DNA from: Limnoperna fortunei
Taxonomy: Eukaryota > Mollusca > Bivalvia > Mytilida > Modiolidae
NCBI GenBank assembly: GCA_944474755.1
Contig: OX104113.1
Coordinates: forward strand, 54,766,074-54,830,073
Length of the DNA: 64,000 nucleotides
Reading direction: 5' to 3'
Numbering within the stretch: position 1 is the first letter of the stretch; each line of letters starts with the position of its first letter. The translations under genes and the position numbers were made by a program. Of the stretch, positions 1 to 11,039 are shown in pieces. Under the pieces are notes generated by a model, which was not told the DNA's origin, did no database searches, and was given only the letters and a program-made list of their open reading frames with translations.

Positions 1-24
1 TGGTTGTCACAATACTTAGACGTT

Positions 25-26
<2 letters not shown>

Positions 27-55
<29 letters not shown>
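27..55. repeat. (TA)n microsatellite
   Basis: An uninterrupted TA dinucleotide run, seen directly. It lies at the edge of the decayed reading frame into which the LTR element inserted. Confidence 0.95.
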
Positions 56-58
<3 letters not shown>

Positions 59-130
59 ATCAAGCATTGACATCTCTTCTTGGTAGAAAACTGGTATTGA
101 TCTTATTTTTTCCCTACATTTGGTCGATAT

Positions 131-341
131 TGTTATTTGTAGGTTCTTCTTTGTTGGTTAAGGCTATCATAACAACAACATCTCGCTACCATGTGTATTA
201 CTTAGAACAAAAAACATATCTTATTACAAAACATTACATGATTGCATCCGGTTTACAAATACATCAAATAGATAATTAGCCATGTGATTGTTTATATAAA
301 TATAGGAATTAAGAAACAAACGAATTATCAATTTATCAACA
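131..341 (-). repeat. 3' LTR (element sense)
   Basis: This 211-bp LTR is identical to 4631-4841. In element sense it starts TGTTGATAAATTG and ends AAATAACA. At 211 bp it is short for the superfamily. It should carry the polyadenylation signal and, in the other copy, the promoter, but I did not pinpoint either. Confidence 0.96.
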
Positions 342-356
342 TCCCCCTTTCTTTAG
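342..356 (-). promoter_or_regulatory. polypurine tract
   Basis: On the minus strand an A/G run (AAAGAAAGGGGGA) directly abuts the 3' LTR. This is the expected position and composition of the plus-strand primer for reverse transcription. Confidence 0.8.
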
Positions 357-549
357 AAAATGAAATCGTTTCATTTAATACAAATTTTCAAATTTAAAAT
401 TGAAATCGAGAATAAACAAAATTTAATTATCAGATCAGATTTCTTAAAAAAAATCGATTACTGTCACTGATAGCAATTATATTTAAACTAAACTAATTTG
501 ACTAGATATAATAACGACTAGAATGTCTATCAATCAAAATTTAAAAAAA

Positions 550-3500
550 TTATCGGACAAAGTCTTTCAAGTACGCCGGAGCTCGCCTCTCACGCTGTGG
601 TCTGGTTGGAACATTTTGTTGTTTCACTGTTGGTTCATCAACTATTTTATTATCGGACTTGGACAATTCATTCTGGACAGACTGTTTATTTGGTGCGACA
701 TGTAACGGTTTAATATTGTCTTCAATGTCCATTATTTGGCGATCAGGTGATATATCACGCACTTGAACATTTACTTTAGTTGGTCTGATGTGTGCACGAT
801 TTCGTCTATATTCAACAACTTCTTGACTTTGTACGACATAAGCACGTTCACTTAGTTTTTCACGGACTTTTCCTTATACCCACTCGTTTCCTTTCATATG
901 TTCAAAATATACAGAATCTCCTCTATTTAATGATGGTAATTGTCTTGCACGTTTGTCATATGACTTTTGTACAGTTTTCTTTCTGTTTGATCGCAAATAG
1001 TTCGGCTTGGCGATTGATCGGATGGTTGTCGGAATCATCGATCGTGTTTTCCTTCCAAACATCATCTCATTTGGACTTAAACCAGTGTCCTGACGCGGAG
1101 TATTTCGTAGTTCCAATAATGCCTCATATTGATCTCGTCCATCTTTCAAGGTTTTTTTAATCATAGTTTTAATGATCTTAACGGCTGATTCAGCTTTACC
1201 GTTTCCTTGAGGATGATTGGGCGACGAAGTAATGTGATTAATTCTCCATTTGTCGGTAAAGTTCTTAAATTCATCTGATTTGAATTGAGGACCATTGTCA
1301 GACACAATGCATGTTGGTATTCCAAATCTGGAAAATTGTTTCCTTAGTATCGCTATTACATTGCTTGATTTCGTCGAAGTTAACAGGTCGACTTCTATCA
1401 AATTTGAGTAATAATCGATGACTACTAAGTATTGTCGTCCACTTATTTCAAACAAATCCATAACAACTTTATTCCATGGAGTGTTTCCATCGTTATGCTG
1501 GATAAGAGGTTCACGCTGTTGTTTCTGTTCTGTTTCTTGGCAAATTTCACACACTTCCGCCATGTGTTTTATTTCATTGGCTATACCCGGCCAAAATATT
1601 GTTCCTCGTGCACGACGCATCATCGAATCATATCCGAGATGAGCACTGTGCAGACGTGTTTTCATGTCTGTTCGTAGTGACTTTGGAATTAGTATTGCTT
1701 CTCCTTTAACAATGATATCATCGCTGATACTGAGTTCATCATGGTATTCGAAATATGGAAGTATACTATATGGAACATTGTCTCTATCTTCTGGCCAACC
1801 ATTTCTTATTATTCCCATAAGTATTTGCATATCAGAGTCTACGGCAGTAGCATCTCTCACTTCTTGTATTCGTGCATCGGGTATGTCTTCAAAAGAATTT
1901 ACTTTCATAATCCGAGGACGTTCAGTCTCGGTTGAAGAGTCTGTTTCCAGATACGCTCGGCTTAGTGTATCTGCGATTACAAGATTCACTCCTTTCACAA
2001 ATCTAAATTCTACATCGTATCGGAATAGCTTCATCATAATGTCCTGTAGTCTCTTTGGCGCACGACTTAGTGGCTTGCTAAGTATTGACGCTAATGGCTT
2101 GTGGTCGTTTTGTACAATCACTTTTCTTCCATATGTATACTGGTCGAATCGTTCAAGACCGTATAACATAGATAAAGCTTCTTTTTCAATTTGGGCCCAG
2201 TTTCGCTCGGCTGGTTTCAGGGCTCTGGACGCAAATTCAATTGGTTTACCGTCTTGTAGAAGAACGGCGCCTAAACCACATTTACTACTGTCAACTTGTA
2301 GTTCAACATCCTTTTTGACATCAAAGTAAGCCAATATAGGTGCTTCAGTTAGCATTTTCTTTATACGCTGAAAAGAGTTTTCGCATTCCGCGGACCAATT
2401 CCATGGTTCATTTTTGCGTGTTAGTAAACGAATCGGATCCATAACATTCGCAAGATCGGGCATAAACCGTGACATGTATTGTACCATACCACACAATCTT
2501 TTAACACTAGGTACATCGGTCGGACTTGGCATGTCTTTAATTGCTTTTATTTTAGCATTGTCAGCACGAATTCCATCACGAGTAATAAGATGACCATGAA
2601 AAGTTATTTCCTTCAGTCCAACTTCTTTCTTGTCTTCATTCAAAACGATGTTTCTTTCACTACATCTCTTGAATAAGTTCTCAAGTTTGCGTTCGTTGTC
2701 GCGTTTTGCTTCTTGGTCGGATTTTCCACATCCGGCGATAATGATATCATCTGCGATAGTAAATACGCCTTCTAGATCACCTAGAGCTTCTGATAGCTTT
2801 CTCTGAAATATCTCACTGGATACTTTTAAACCAAACGGAAGCCTGGCCCATCTATAGCGACCAAAAGGTGTGATCATAGTGGTAAGTTCACTTGATTGTT
2901 CATCTAATTTCACATGCCAGTAGGCCTCACGGACATCTAATTTACTAAAGATTCTTGCATTTGCTAATTTCGGTAGCACATCATCAAGTGTCGGAAGTTT
3001 ATAATGTTCTCTCATAAGTGCAGTGTTCAAAGGTTGATGATCCAAACAGATCCTTAGTTTACCATTCGGTTTTCTCACGACGGCCATTTGGCTGACCCAC
3101 TTTGTTGGTTCCGTCACCGGAATCAAAACTTGACGCTCTACTAATTTCTCAATTTCGCTTTGCACGTCGTCTTGTAGAGAAAGTGGCAATTTTCTACACG
3201 GCAAAATTTTAGCTTCAACTTCTTCATTTACTTTAAGAGTTGCTTCCCCTAGATCACCAATAATTTGTTTTTCAACGTTAGCAATAAATTTATCTTTGTT
3301 TATGCTAATGAAACCCATCTCTTGACTTGCCTTAAGTCCTAACAAATTAGTATGTCCGTTCTGAACAACTATAAATTTTATTAGTTTTTCATCACCATTT
3401 TTCGGATTTTTCACTTGGAGATTAACCTCTCCGATCGGTTTCATTCCTTGTTTGTTCCACATTCTGAGTGTAACAGATGTAGGCTTGACCTGCTCTTTGC

Positions 3501-4476
3501 GGACATGTTGTTTACATATTGTATTTACGTCTGCAGCACTGTCTAGTTGAAATCTTACATCTCGTTCGTTTACATTAAGTACGGCTGTTATATTTTCTGA
3601 ATTACCAACTGCATTGATTGCATTCAACCAACAATCTTCCTGATCAGAATCATCCTGTGACGGCATGCTAGATGTTATTGAATGGATTTTCTTACATTTA
3701 CTCTTGAAATGGTTTCTGCCTTTGCATGCATCGCATGTTTTACCCCAAGCTGGACATTTTTCTTTCTTTCTTTCATGTTTATAGCCACAGAAATTACATT
3801 CTTTGTCATATTTATTGTTGTTTTGTTTATATTGTTTACTTTTTGACTGGTGCATGTGTTGGCTTGTTTGAGTTTTCCTGGTCGGTTTCTCAACTTTGAC
3901 TTTGTTCACAGTTTGAATTGGTGTTTGATTTTCTCTTATTTCTTTTACATGTTTGTTAGACTGTTCATAGGCTCTACAGATTTTAATGACTTTTTCTAGA
4001 TCAATTTTATCTTCTCTTAACAGGAGTTCTTGTAATTTTCCTTTCACTGTGAAAATTATTTTGTCTCTTATCATTCTATCCTTCTCCTGAAAATTGCATG
4101 AGTTTGCCCTGGTTCTCAGCTCAGTGAGAAAACTGTCAAATGGCTCTGTATAGGGTACTATCCAAAATCTATGGGACTCGAATACTTCATTTTTTCTTGG
4201 GTTACAATAGGCTTCATGTTTTTCAAAGAATTTTGCTGGTATCTTTTCATCACCTCGTTCTGTCCATACAAATTGATCGTATATGTCAACGATGTGGGGA
4301 CCAGCACAATTCAAAATAATAGCTACTTGGACCTCATCGTCTTTATCGGATGCACCAGATGCGGTCATGTATATCTCTACTTGACGTTTCCATTTCTTAA
4401 AATTTTCGGAAACATTGCCTTCAGTAACATTTAACTGGGATGGAAGACGAAAAGTATTATTGAAGCCTTCGGCCAT
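550..4476 (-). pseudogene. gag-pol polyprotein of the LTR element, one in-frame stop
   Basis: One reading frame of about 1,300 codons starts at the ATG at 4476. The Gag part holds a paired Cys/His knuckle at residues 227-261 (CNFC...H...C, CDAC...H...C). The protease has LDSAAD at 311-316. In the RT, Asp514 and IADD at 574-577 are the catalytic aspartates. RNase H has Asp729, Glu766 and Asp791. Integrase has a HHCC finger (His943, His946, Cys976, Cys979) and a D,D(35)E core (Asp1007, Asp1060, Glu1096). A TAA at 874-876 ends the frame after residue 1200. The same frame then stays open for 107 more codons to 550 and contains the basic tail of integrase (RRNR...HIRPT). So the only visible lesion is a nonsense codon near the integrase C-terminus. 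Gag and Pol are fused without frameshift. Confidence 0.93.
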
Positions 4477-4612
4477 ATTTGCTGATACAGCGTTTTAACA
4501 CGTGGATGCAGTTGGGTTGGGCGTTTCGCGATTATGGTGCTGTCTGGACCACTTACGCTACGATTTCTATTGCAAATCGACTAAATGTTCTTTTAATAAC
4601 GTTTCAGACGTT

Positions 4613-4630
4613 CTTCACCCGCTGCCACCA
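4613..4630 (-). promoter_or_regulatory. primer-binding site
   Basis: Immediately inside the 5' LTR the element-sense strand reads TGGTGGCAGCGGGTGAAG. TGG complements the CCA end of a tRNA, as expected for minus-strand priming. I did not assign the tRNA; matching the complement to a tRNA set would do so. Confidence 0.75.
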
Positions 4631-4841
4631 TGTTATTTGTAGGTTCTTCTTTGTTGGTTAAGGCTATCATAACAACAACATCTCGCTACCATGTGTATTA
4701 CTTAGAACAAAAAACATATCTTATTACAAAACATTACATGATTGCATCCGGTTTACAAATACATCAAATAGATAATTAGCCATGTGATTGTTTATATAAA
4801 TATAGGAATTAAGAAACAAACGAATTATCAATTTATCAACA
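4631..4841 (-). repeat. 5' LTR (element sense)
   Basis: Base-for-base identical to 131-341. It is followed by the second copy of the gatat target duplication at 4842-4846. Confidence 0.96.
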
Positions 4842-4846
4842 GATAT

Positions 4847-5105
4847 CGGGTGCTTGATGTCGTCGGCTACAATTTTTGCTTGGTCTGCAGTGTGACTGTG
4901 TTGGGTCTTTCCTAGTGCAGTAATAGTGTCGTTCTTAGTGTTGATAGTAGCTGGGCTTGCTGGTATAGTACACTTCCATCACCGGTAGTTTTTACCCCAA
5001 AAAGATATTCACTGAATGCTAAGTTGTTGTCTCCTAGTCTGTTGGGTATGTACTTGAAGTTTAACTGTGCCATAAAGTATTCAGAGGAGTATTTATACCA
5101 AGAAC
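4847..5105 (-). pseudogene. decayed reading frame split by the LTR element
   Basis: On the minus strand, 5100 down to about 4960 is open and protein-like (MAQLNFKYIPNRLGD, then SEYLFGVKTTGDGS). After an apparent one-base frame change near 4960 it runs as TALGKTQHSHTADQ and then VADDIKHPI. If the LTR element and one gatat copy are removed, the frame continues without a stop through 125 to about 55 (STKCREKIRSIPVFYQEE). This suggests that the insertion landed in older coding-like DNA. I do not recognise the protein. The signal is short and could be chance. Confidence 0.35.
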
Positions 5106-5528
5106 CAAAAGCTCGTTAAGTTACGGCTTGGAGAACTCATATTTCGAAATGAAAGATCATGAATTTAAAGAAAGGGATGAAGGGGATGCAGGGTGGGACC
5201 TATAATTTATAGTGGTAAGTATTTACTTAATAAAAGTAAATTTTACTTAGAAAAATTTCTAATTTTTTATCAATTAATAGCTTACTACTATAAATTCTGA
5301 GAAATTCAGAATCTAACGGACAGCTGAATCGCCTTATTTCTTGGAAACCAAAGGAAAATAATTTGTTGAGCTGCCACTATAGGTCCATGAGAAAAAAGGT
5401 TGTCTGCTTGGGCAGACATAGACCTAAGGTAAAATGGGGTGAAAGGATTTTGACACCTCCAAAAACCTGCGGATAAAACTTCAGAAATAGAAGATGAATT
5501 AAAAAGTGCACAGGATGCAGCAAGAGCT

Positions 5529-6335
5529 CTAACTACAGAGTGTCGGGTAAGAAGTTCTTCTCCCGAAGACTCGTAAGCTAAAACAATAGCCCGATAAATC
5601 CAAGAAGAAATCGTCTAGAGAGATGTCGGAAATACCCTTTTTTAAGGGAAGAAAAGGTCTTGTAGTATTCCTGACAGAACGAGTGTTCCTAGTTCTGTCC
5701 AAATACATACTAAGGATTCTGACTAGACAAAGAAGCTTAGAAGAAGCATCGTCCGGCAGAGCCGGAATACAGATGGGTTCTGCCACTCTATCTGGAATCT
5801 GATTCTTATCCAAGAAAGAAGGATCTGTTAGAAGAGTAACAGAAGACATATTTCTAGATAAACAAAGAAGAATCCGAGACAGATAAGGCATTAATCTCGC
5901 TTGTTCTTCTACCAGAAGCTGCAACAAGCAAAAAGCAACATTTATAAGCAACAAAACTTTCTCTGCTGGCTCAAAAGGGGCAGAATTTAAGGCAGCAAGG
6001 ACCAATCCTAAATCCCACTGAGGAACTAACTTATTTTGTTTAGGTCTTTCTAAAGTTCCTTACTAATAAAGAAATATATTCGTTATTACCTAAATCTGAG
6101 CCACAAAGAAGAGAAATATTCCTGCCTATAGCAGACCTGTAACCTTTTATAGTCGAAGGTACCAATTTTTTAACATCAAAGAGAAAAACTAGGAAGTCTG
6201 CAGTGACATGGACAGGATCAATTTCCTGTTCACTACGCCAATCACAGAAGATGGACCACTTGACATCATACACGATGCCTGTGTACTCTAACAGATCTAC
6301 AGATGTGTGAGGCTGCTCTTTCAAAAAAGCCTTTC
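5529..6335 (-). pseudogene. tyrosine recombinase domain, DIRS relic
   Basis: From about 6300 down to 6055 the minus strand reads VKWSIFCDW...PSTIKGYRSAIGRNISLL, aligned with KWSIFCSW...PSTIKGYRSAISRTIHLS in the 23 kb copy. After a frame change, 6005-5529 holds SSVTLLTDPSFLDKNQIPD and PLKKGISDISLDD, again matching. The region that should carry the first catalytic Arg reads LLVEEQARLMPYLS, so that motif is out of frame here. In this copy the recombinase is in the same frame as the preceding methyltransferase-like region, which indicates that one fused Pol is the ancestral form. Confidence 0.8.
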
Positions 6336-7230
6336 TGTCTGAGACCCTCTCTGATAGTAACCAGGCGTGAAGGTGCATAGATTCTGGGTTGGGATGTCCC
6401 ACTTTTCCTCTGAACTGAGATAGTAGATCTCTTCTCAGAGGAAGACGAAGAGGTCTGGCACAAGACAGATGCAGCAGATCTGTGTACCACCGTTGTTTGG
6501 GCCAAGCTGGCGCAAGAATGATCTTGCAGTCCTCGGCTCTGATCTTTGCTAGAACCTGGTGAAGAAATCTGAATGGAGGGAATGCATAGGCGAACATTCC
6601 TTTCCAAGACAGGGACATAGCGTCCACTGCAAATGCCAGGGGTCTGGTACCGGAGAAACAAAAGTTTTCATCTTGTGATTCAGACTGGTAGCAAAGAATG
6701 TCCCTGGAATATGAGTGACTATTAGAACTATGTTCCACTGAAGACAAAGAAGCAAAATTTCCTTGCATAGAAGAAAAAGAGCATGACAGTGAGTTCCTCG
6801 CTGATTTCTCAGGTAGGCCACTACGGTAGCAGTGTCAGTACTAATGTCTTTGAGACTAGAAAAGTCTTGAAAGACTGGAGTGCCAACAGGACTGCTCTCA
6901 TGTCTTGGAGATTTATGTGTTCTTGCTGATGAGCTCCTGAAACTGACTTCCCTTCTAGATAGGCTTTCCAACCTAGAAGAGAAGCGTCTGTGTACAGGGT
7001 TAAGGAGACTATTGGTTGAGCCAATGCCACACCCTTTAAAACATTTTCCCTGCGAGTCCACCAATCTAGGTGAAAAAGAACCACTAGAAGAATAGGAACA
7101 GCTGCTTCCCAATCTTCCGAGGTTGCTTCCCAATGTTCTTGGCGATGGCCGAATGTGAAGACGTCCCAATGGGACACATCGGTCAGATAATTCAGAAAAC
7201 TCGGAAGTTAGGAGAACTGTCGTGCAGTTA
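6336..7230 (-). pseudogene. RNase H and methyltransferase-like region, DIRS relic
   Basis: RNase H is visible as LTLYTDASLLGWKAYLEGKS and DMRAVLLALQ (about 7070-6900), followed in another frame by ATVVAYLRNQRGTH. The region then jumps from HIPG to FFATSLNHKM, about 40 residues short of the 22.5 kb copy, so an internal deletion is present. The downstream block AVDAMSLSWKGMFAYAFPPF and IILAPAWPKQRWYTDLL matches the region that follows RNase H in DIRS-type Pol proteins. Confidence 0.8.
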
Positions 7231-7392
7231 CTGACGAACAGTTGTGAAACATCTGAATTCTCTGACACAGGGAATGTGAAGACGTCCCAATGGGACACAT
7301 CGGTCAGAGAATTCAGAAAACTCGGAAGTTAGGAGAACTGTCGTGCAGTTACTGACGAACATTTGTGAAACATCTGAATTCTCTGACACAGG
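7151..7392. repeat. 121-bp tandem duplication inside the DIRS relic
   Basis: Two adjacent copies (7151-7271 and 7272-7392) differ at only a few bases. The unit starts gaatgtgaagacgtcccaat. As 121 is not a multiple of three, the duplication breaks the reading frame between RT and RNase H. Confidence 0.95.
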
Positions 7393-8123
7393 GAAACAAA
7401 CTTTTCCTCTGGAGGAAAAATCAGTTCGAGGTCCGTCCTGTAATGTTCCCCAAAGAACAGAAAACAGACATTCTGGGCTGAATTCTTTAAGCAGAGAATC
7501 GTCCAGATAAGAGTGAATCTGAATAGACAGGGTATGAAGATGAGCTACAACTGTCTGAAACCCTCCAGTGAAGACCTGAGGAGCTATTGCCATGGCAAAA
7601 GGGAGAGCCAGAAATTGGAATACCTTGCCATTCCAAACGAAACGTAAGTATTTCCTGTAGGCAAAAGCTATGGGAATGTGTAAGTACGCATCTTAGAGAT
7701 CGAGTCTGGTAGTCCACATACCTGGAAGAATACATGACCCGATTGATCTATTCGTCTCCATTTTGAAATGGGGGACAGAAAGATACATGTAAGTATTCAG
7801 AAGAGACAGGTCTATAACAGGTCTCATCCCTCCTCCCCCCCACCGAGTTCTTCTATTACTCCTTTGAGTAATATAGTCTGAACTTCTGACAGAAGAAGGA
7901 ATTTCTCCTCGTCTGAAGTCTGAGACATAGAAATAGGACTTGCTGACAAAGGAGGAAGTTCCAGAAACACTAGATCCAATCCCCCCCCCCCGAATTACTG
8001 AGAGTACCCAAACATCTGTGGTGATCTTTTCCCACTGATGTAGAAACTGGTATTGAAGGAAGGGGAACATGAAACTGTTCCTCTCCTTTGGGAGAAGTCA
8101 GTAAAAAAAGAGGGGGCAACAAC
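7231..8123 (-). pseudogene. reverse transcriptase domain, DIRS relic
   Basis: Minus-strand fragments carry the hallmarks of a DIRS RT in order: MRPVIDLSLLNTY and PHFKMETNRSIGSCILPGMW (about 7835-7705), and VFTGGFQTVV...HSYLDDSLL (about 7575-7495), where YLDD is the catalytic box. The same blocks occur in the 21 kb copy with few changes. Frame changes and a stop after LDL interrupt it. The pol frame begins in the +1 frame just after the gag stop at 8124-8126. Confidence 0.85.
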
Positions 8124-8129
8124 CTATTT
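8124..8129 (-). other. gag stop with +1 pol overlap (AAA TAG)
   Basis: On the minus strand Gag ends CGT AAA TAG while the pol frame reads GTA AAT AGG, exactly +1. The 21.05 kb copy has the same geometry with AAA TGA. This is a candidate +1 frameshift site, by inference. Confidence 0.6.
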
Positions 8130-9762
8130 ACGAGGGCCAGTCTTCCTGTTTCCTTTAAAACCTTTAGGTTTTTTAGGATCAGAAGATTTAGCGACATTGG
8201 TCACCTTTCTTTTTTTAACAAGAGCTGACTGGTTAAACGAGGAGACAGTAGCAGACCTCTTACCATAAGTCAATTAAACATTGACCATAAGTGGTTGTGG
8301 GGCCTTGGCAATCTCCTCCTGCACCCTCTGAATAGACAGACCAAAAATCTTGTCTGAGAGAGGTGACCTCAGTAAGGAGTCATTAAGACTTCCACTTACA
8401 GAAGATTTCTCTAGAATTTCCCACCTTTAAGAAAGTGTGAAATTCGCAAAAATGCCCATGTGAAAGAACCGAGACGAACCAAGGGCCTGGTCAACCTGTA
8501 AAAGGAGTGTTATGACTTCAGACAGATCATCTCCAGATTTGTTCTGAAGCAAAGCTCATACTGCTGATAAGAAAAATTCAGCAGAACCCAGAACATGTGA
8601 GATGCTGCGAAGTAGATTTTCTGACTTTGCCCAAAGAGACTTGGAGTGTCTAAGACCATCAACAGTTTTAGCCCCTAGTAACTGTGCCAAGTGTTTGTCA
8701 CAGACCGGGGCTGTATTCCCGATAGAGGAGTCATGAACTTCAAAGTCCTCACTCCTGAATCTACCTGGAACAGAAGTAGCACCAAAACCTGCAACAGAAG
8801 ACCCCTGAAAGTCTTATCAAACAATTTGTTATCGAGACAGTCGTTAACAAACTGAATAGCTCCAGTAGTGTGATTAGATTCCGGAAAAGACTTGTAAGTG
8901 GCAAGTTCTTCCTGGACACCGTTTTCCCAGGTCTTGGATGAGATGGACAATGAACATGGGCAACATCTCTTAAAAGAGAATAAACTCTATCTCGGAGTTC
9001 GTCTTTAGAATACACACCAGAGTCCTCTACCTCTGATTCCCTTGTGCAACAAACCTGTGAAGACAGGGAAGACCTAAGTGAAACTGTTCTAACTGGGATG
9101 CGGGCAACAGAAGTCTCTTCATTTACCACATCTTTTCCAATCAAGTCAGCTTCCTGGCTACCTGGGCCATGGAGATAGTGTCAAACTCTTCCACCTGAGA
9201 AGGAGAGATGGAGGCACCATTGCCCTCTAAAGCTGAGACTCTACTATCAGTCAAGGCCTCCTTAAAAAAAGAACCAAGGAAATTGTTTCAAAATGCTGAG
9301 ACAGCTGAAGAATTTGGGGCTCTAAAGAAATCCTGACCACCAAAGGCTGGCTGAGGCCAGTATGGATAGGGATACGTACCCTGTCCCTGAAAGGATTGGA
9401 GAGGAAGAACCCAAAGAGGCCGAGGAAAAGTCTGATACTGAGTCTAAGGTGTACTAGGTACACTAAAACTAGTAGAGCTTAATCGCATGTCTGAACCTGA
9501 GGCAGAGTATGCGGAACCAGTACTGTCTACCGGTCTGGAATAAGTGTGAGTAACCGTAGACAGTGTGAGTATCCCGACAGACCTTGGTCTACTAGGAACT
9601 GGGTCCTGACTTAGAACCCCGCTTCTCAAACTTGTAACTGATGTTACAAGACTAGTAGAGAAGAGGGTGTTGGAATACCCATAAGGGGATTGGGGCAAGA
9701 CCCATCCGTCAAAAGTACTCCGACCTTCAGTTTCATTAATATTTATGCTGGTAAAATCCATA
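8124..9762 (-). pseudogene. Gag-like ORF, DIRS relic
   Basis: This is the counterpart of the 19.4-21.05 kb Gag. It starts near 9760 (ISNINETEGRSTFDGW-like segment rich in Ser/Thr), passes through a block near 8900 (TYKSFPES) and a block near 8650 (WAKSENLLRS) that align with the other copy, and ends in a basic tail with GKRSA and KGNRKTGPRK before TAG at 8124-8126. It is broken by several indels. The stretch near 8640 is continuous in one frame and shows which reading is ancestral in the younger copy. Confidence 0.72.
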
Positions 9763-10065
9763 ATAATAATACAAATCTTTGATAATAATATACAAAAACA
9801 ATACAAACAATTCAAATAATCAAGAAAAATTGCTAAAATTCAACAAATAAACTTTTCTCCAAAATAGCTAACTGTGCAGCAAATAAGCGTGCCAAACGTT
9901 GCCGCAGCAGGAAATGGAATGAGATAAATGGGGTATTAGAGACAGGATATCCGGTTTGAGGGGAACATTTCAAGAACTATTGTTTATCTTCCTGCTATGT
10001 CAAGGTCGCTAAGGGAGTATCTCAGAATTTATAGTGGAAAGCTTTATTGATATAAAAATAAAGCT

Positions 10066-11039
10066 ATCTTATCTTATTCCTTGATAGGCCCCTACCTTAT
10101 GAGGTGTTGCGTTTATCCAGTAGGCGTTCGTGGAACACACCGTTTTGTTATTATATATTTTTTTACTTTACTTTACTTTACTTAATTTACTGGAAGTGGA
10201 ACTCGGTTCTAGTCATTTCGGTATCTGTTTAAATTCGGAACTATGAAGTAAAAAATGTGATTTGTTCATAAAAAACAAAAATAATGCATTGTGTATACAA
10301 GCAAATTAATAACTTAATTTGTCTTCATATAAATGTTTGATATGTTCACTCTTGATAATTATCTAATCTATTGCGTTTAACACAATTCAAACCAATAAAG
10401 CAAAGAGCATCAATTCCCTGCAGAATTGTTCTGTTGCAGGTAATGTGTGTTTAATGTGTTCTGGAATCTTGTTGAGTTGTAATGTGTCAATGCTTATTTT
10501 TTTCAAATTTATATTCAATGTTCTTTATTTCTCATAAACCATTGCGTAGTACATCTGTATAAAAGATCGATATACATTATATAAATTAAAAATAATAAAT
10601 AATGAAAACCATTCACATGACAATATACAAATATGTACATTAAGTAGTGCAATAAAGTGTAAAAGATTACAAAACTAAAAATTAAAAATTAAAACCAACT
10701 TTTTTCATTTATGAGCCTTATAATTTACAAAGATTTCTTAATTCGGCCTTATTTTATGATTGAAATAATTTAGCAAGCTTTGTGACATTTGATCTATATG
10801 AATAGGCAGAACCTAAAAATTCATTTCTTTCAATTTTAATGGTTGAGCATTGTATTATATAGTAAAATTCGTCAACAAAATCTAATGAATTAAAATTGTT
10901 ACACGTTTTTGTCTTTCAATCCCGACTATGTTCCTGTTTTAATTGTTAGCCCATAAGAAAGCGGTTCATCTTGAGGAAAAAAAGAAAAAACGGCATAAAA
11001 AAACTATCTAGCATCACATAAAAGCAAAGTATCACATCT
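10066..11039. other. AT-rich DNA, nothing recognised
   Basis: No gene, terminal repeat or RNA gene is visible. The stretch is AT-rich with short homopolymers and small actta-type repeats near 10155-10180. Confidence 0.6.

Larger units (their letters stand above)
131..4841 (-). mobile_element. Ty3/gypsy-type LTR retrotransposon, recent insertion
   Basis: A complete LTR element of 4,711 bp read on the minus strand. Two LTRs of 211 bp (131-341 and 4631-4841) are identical base for base and have TG...CA ends in element sense. The 5-bp sequence gatat flanks both sides (126-130 and 4842-4846), a target-site duplication of the size usual for this superfamily. A primer-binding site starting TGG lies just inside the upstream LTR and a purine tract just inside the downstream one. 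A single long gag-pol frame fills the interior, in the order protease, RT, RNase H, integrase, which is the Ty3/gypsy order. Identical LTRs mean that the insertion is young. I cannot assign a clade from memory. Confidence 0.96.
5110..10065 (-). mobile_element. decayed DIRS-like (tyrosine recombinase) retroelement
   Basis: This minus-strand relic has the same domain order as the fuller element at 19.1-24.4 kb: Gag, then RT with YLDD, RNase H, a methyltransferase-like region, and tyrosine recombinase. Its left end (about 9990-10065 in plus coordinates) matches a piece of an internal complementary region near 5190-5310 in inverted orientation (shared core ctataaattctgaga). Sequence just left of that (gatgaaggggatgcagg at about 5175) is the counterpart of the 24.2 kb segment of the other copy. 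The right terminal inverted repeat is not recognisable, so this end is truncated or replaced. Many frameshifts, stops and a 121-bp duplication show that it is dead. Confidence 0.88.

Noticed and set aside
1418..2329. Long plus-strand frames up to 221 codons
   Set aside because: They lie opposite the gag-pol frame of the LTR element and are antisense shadows.
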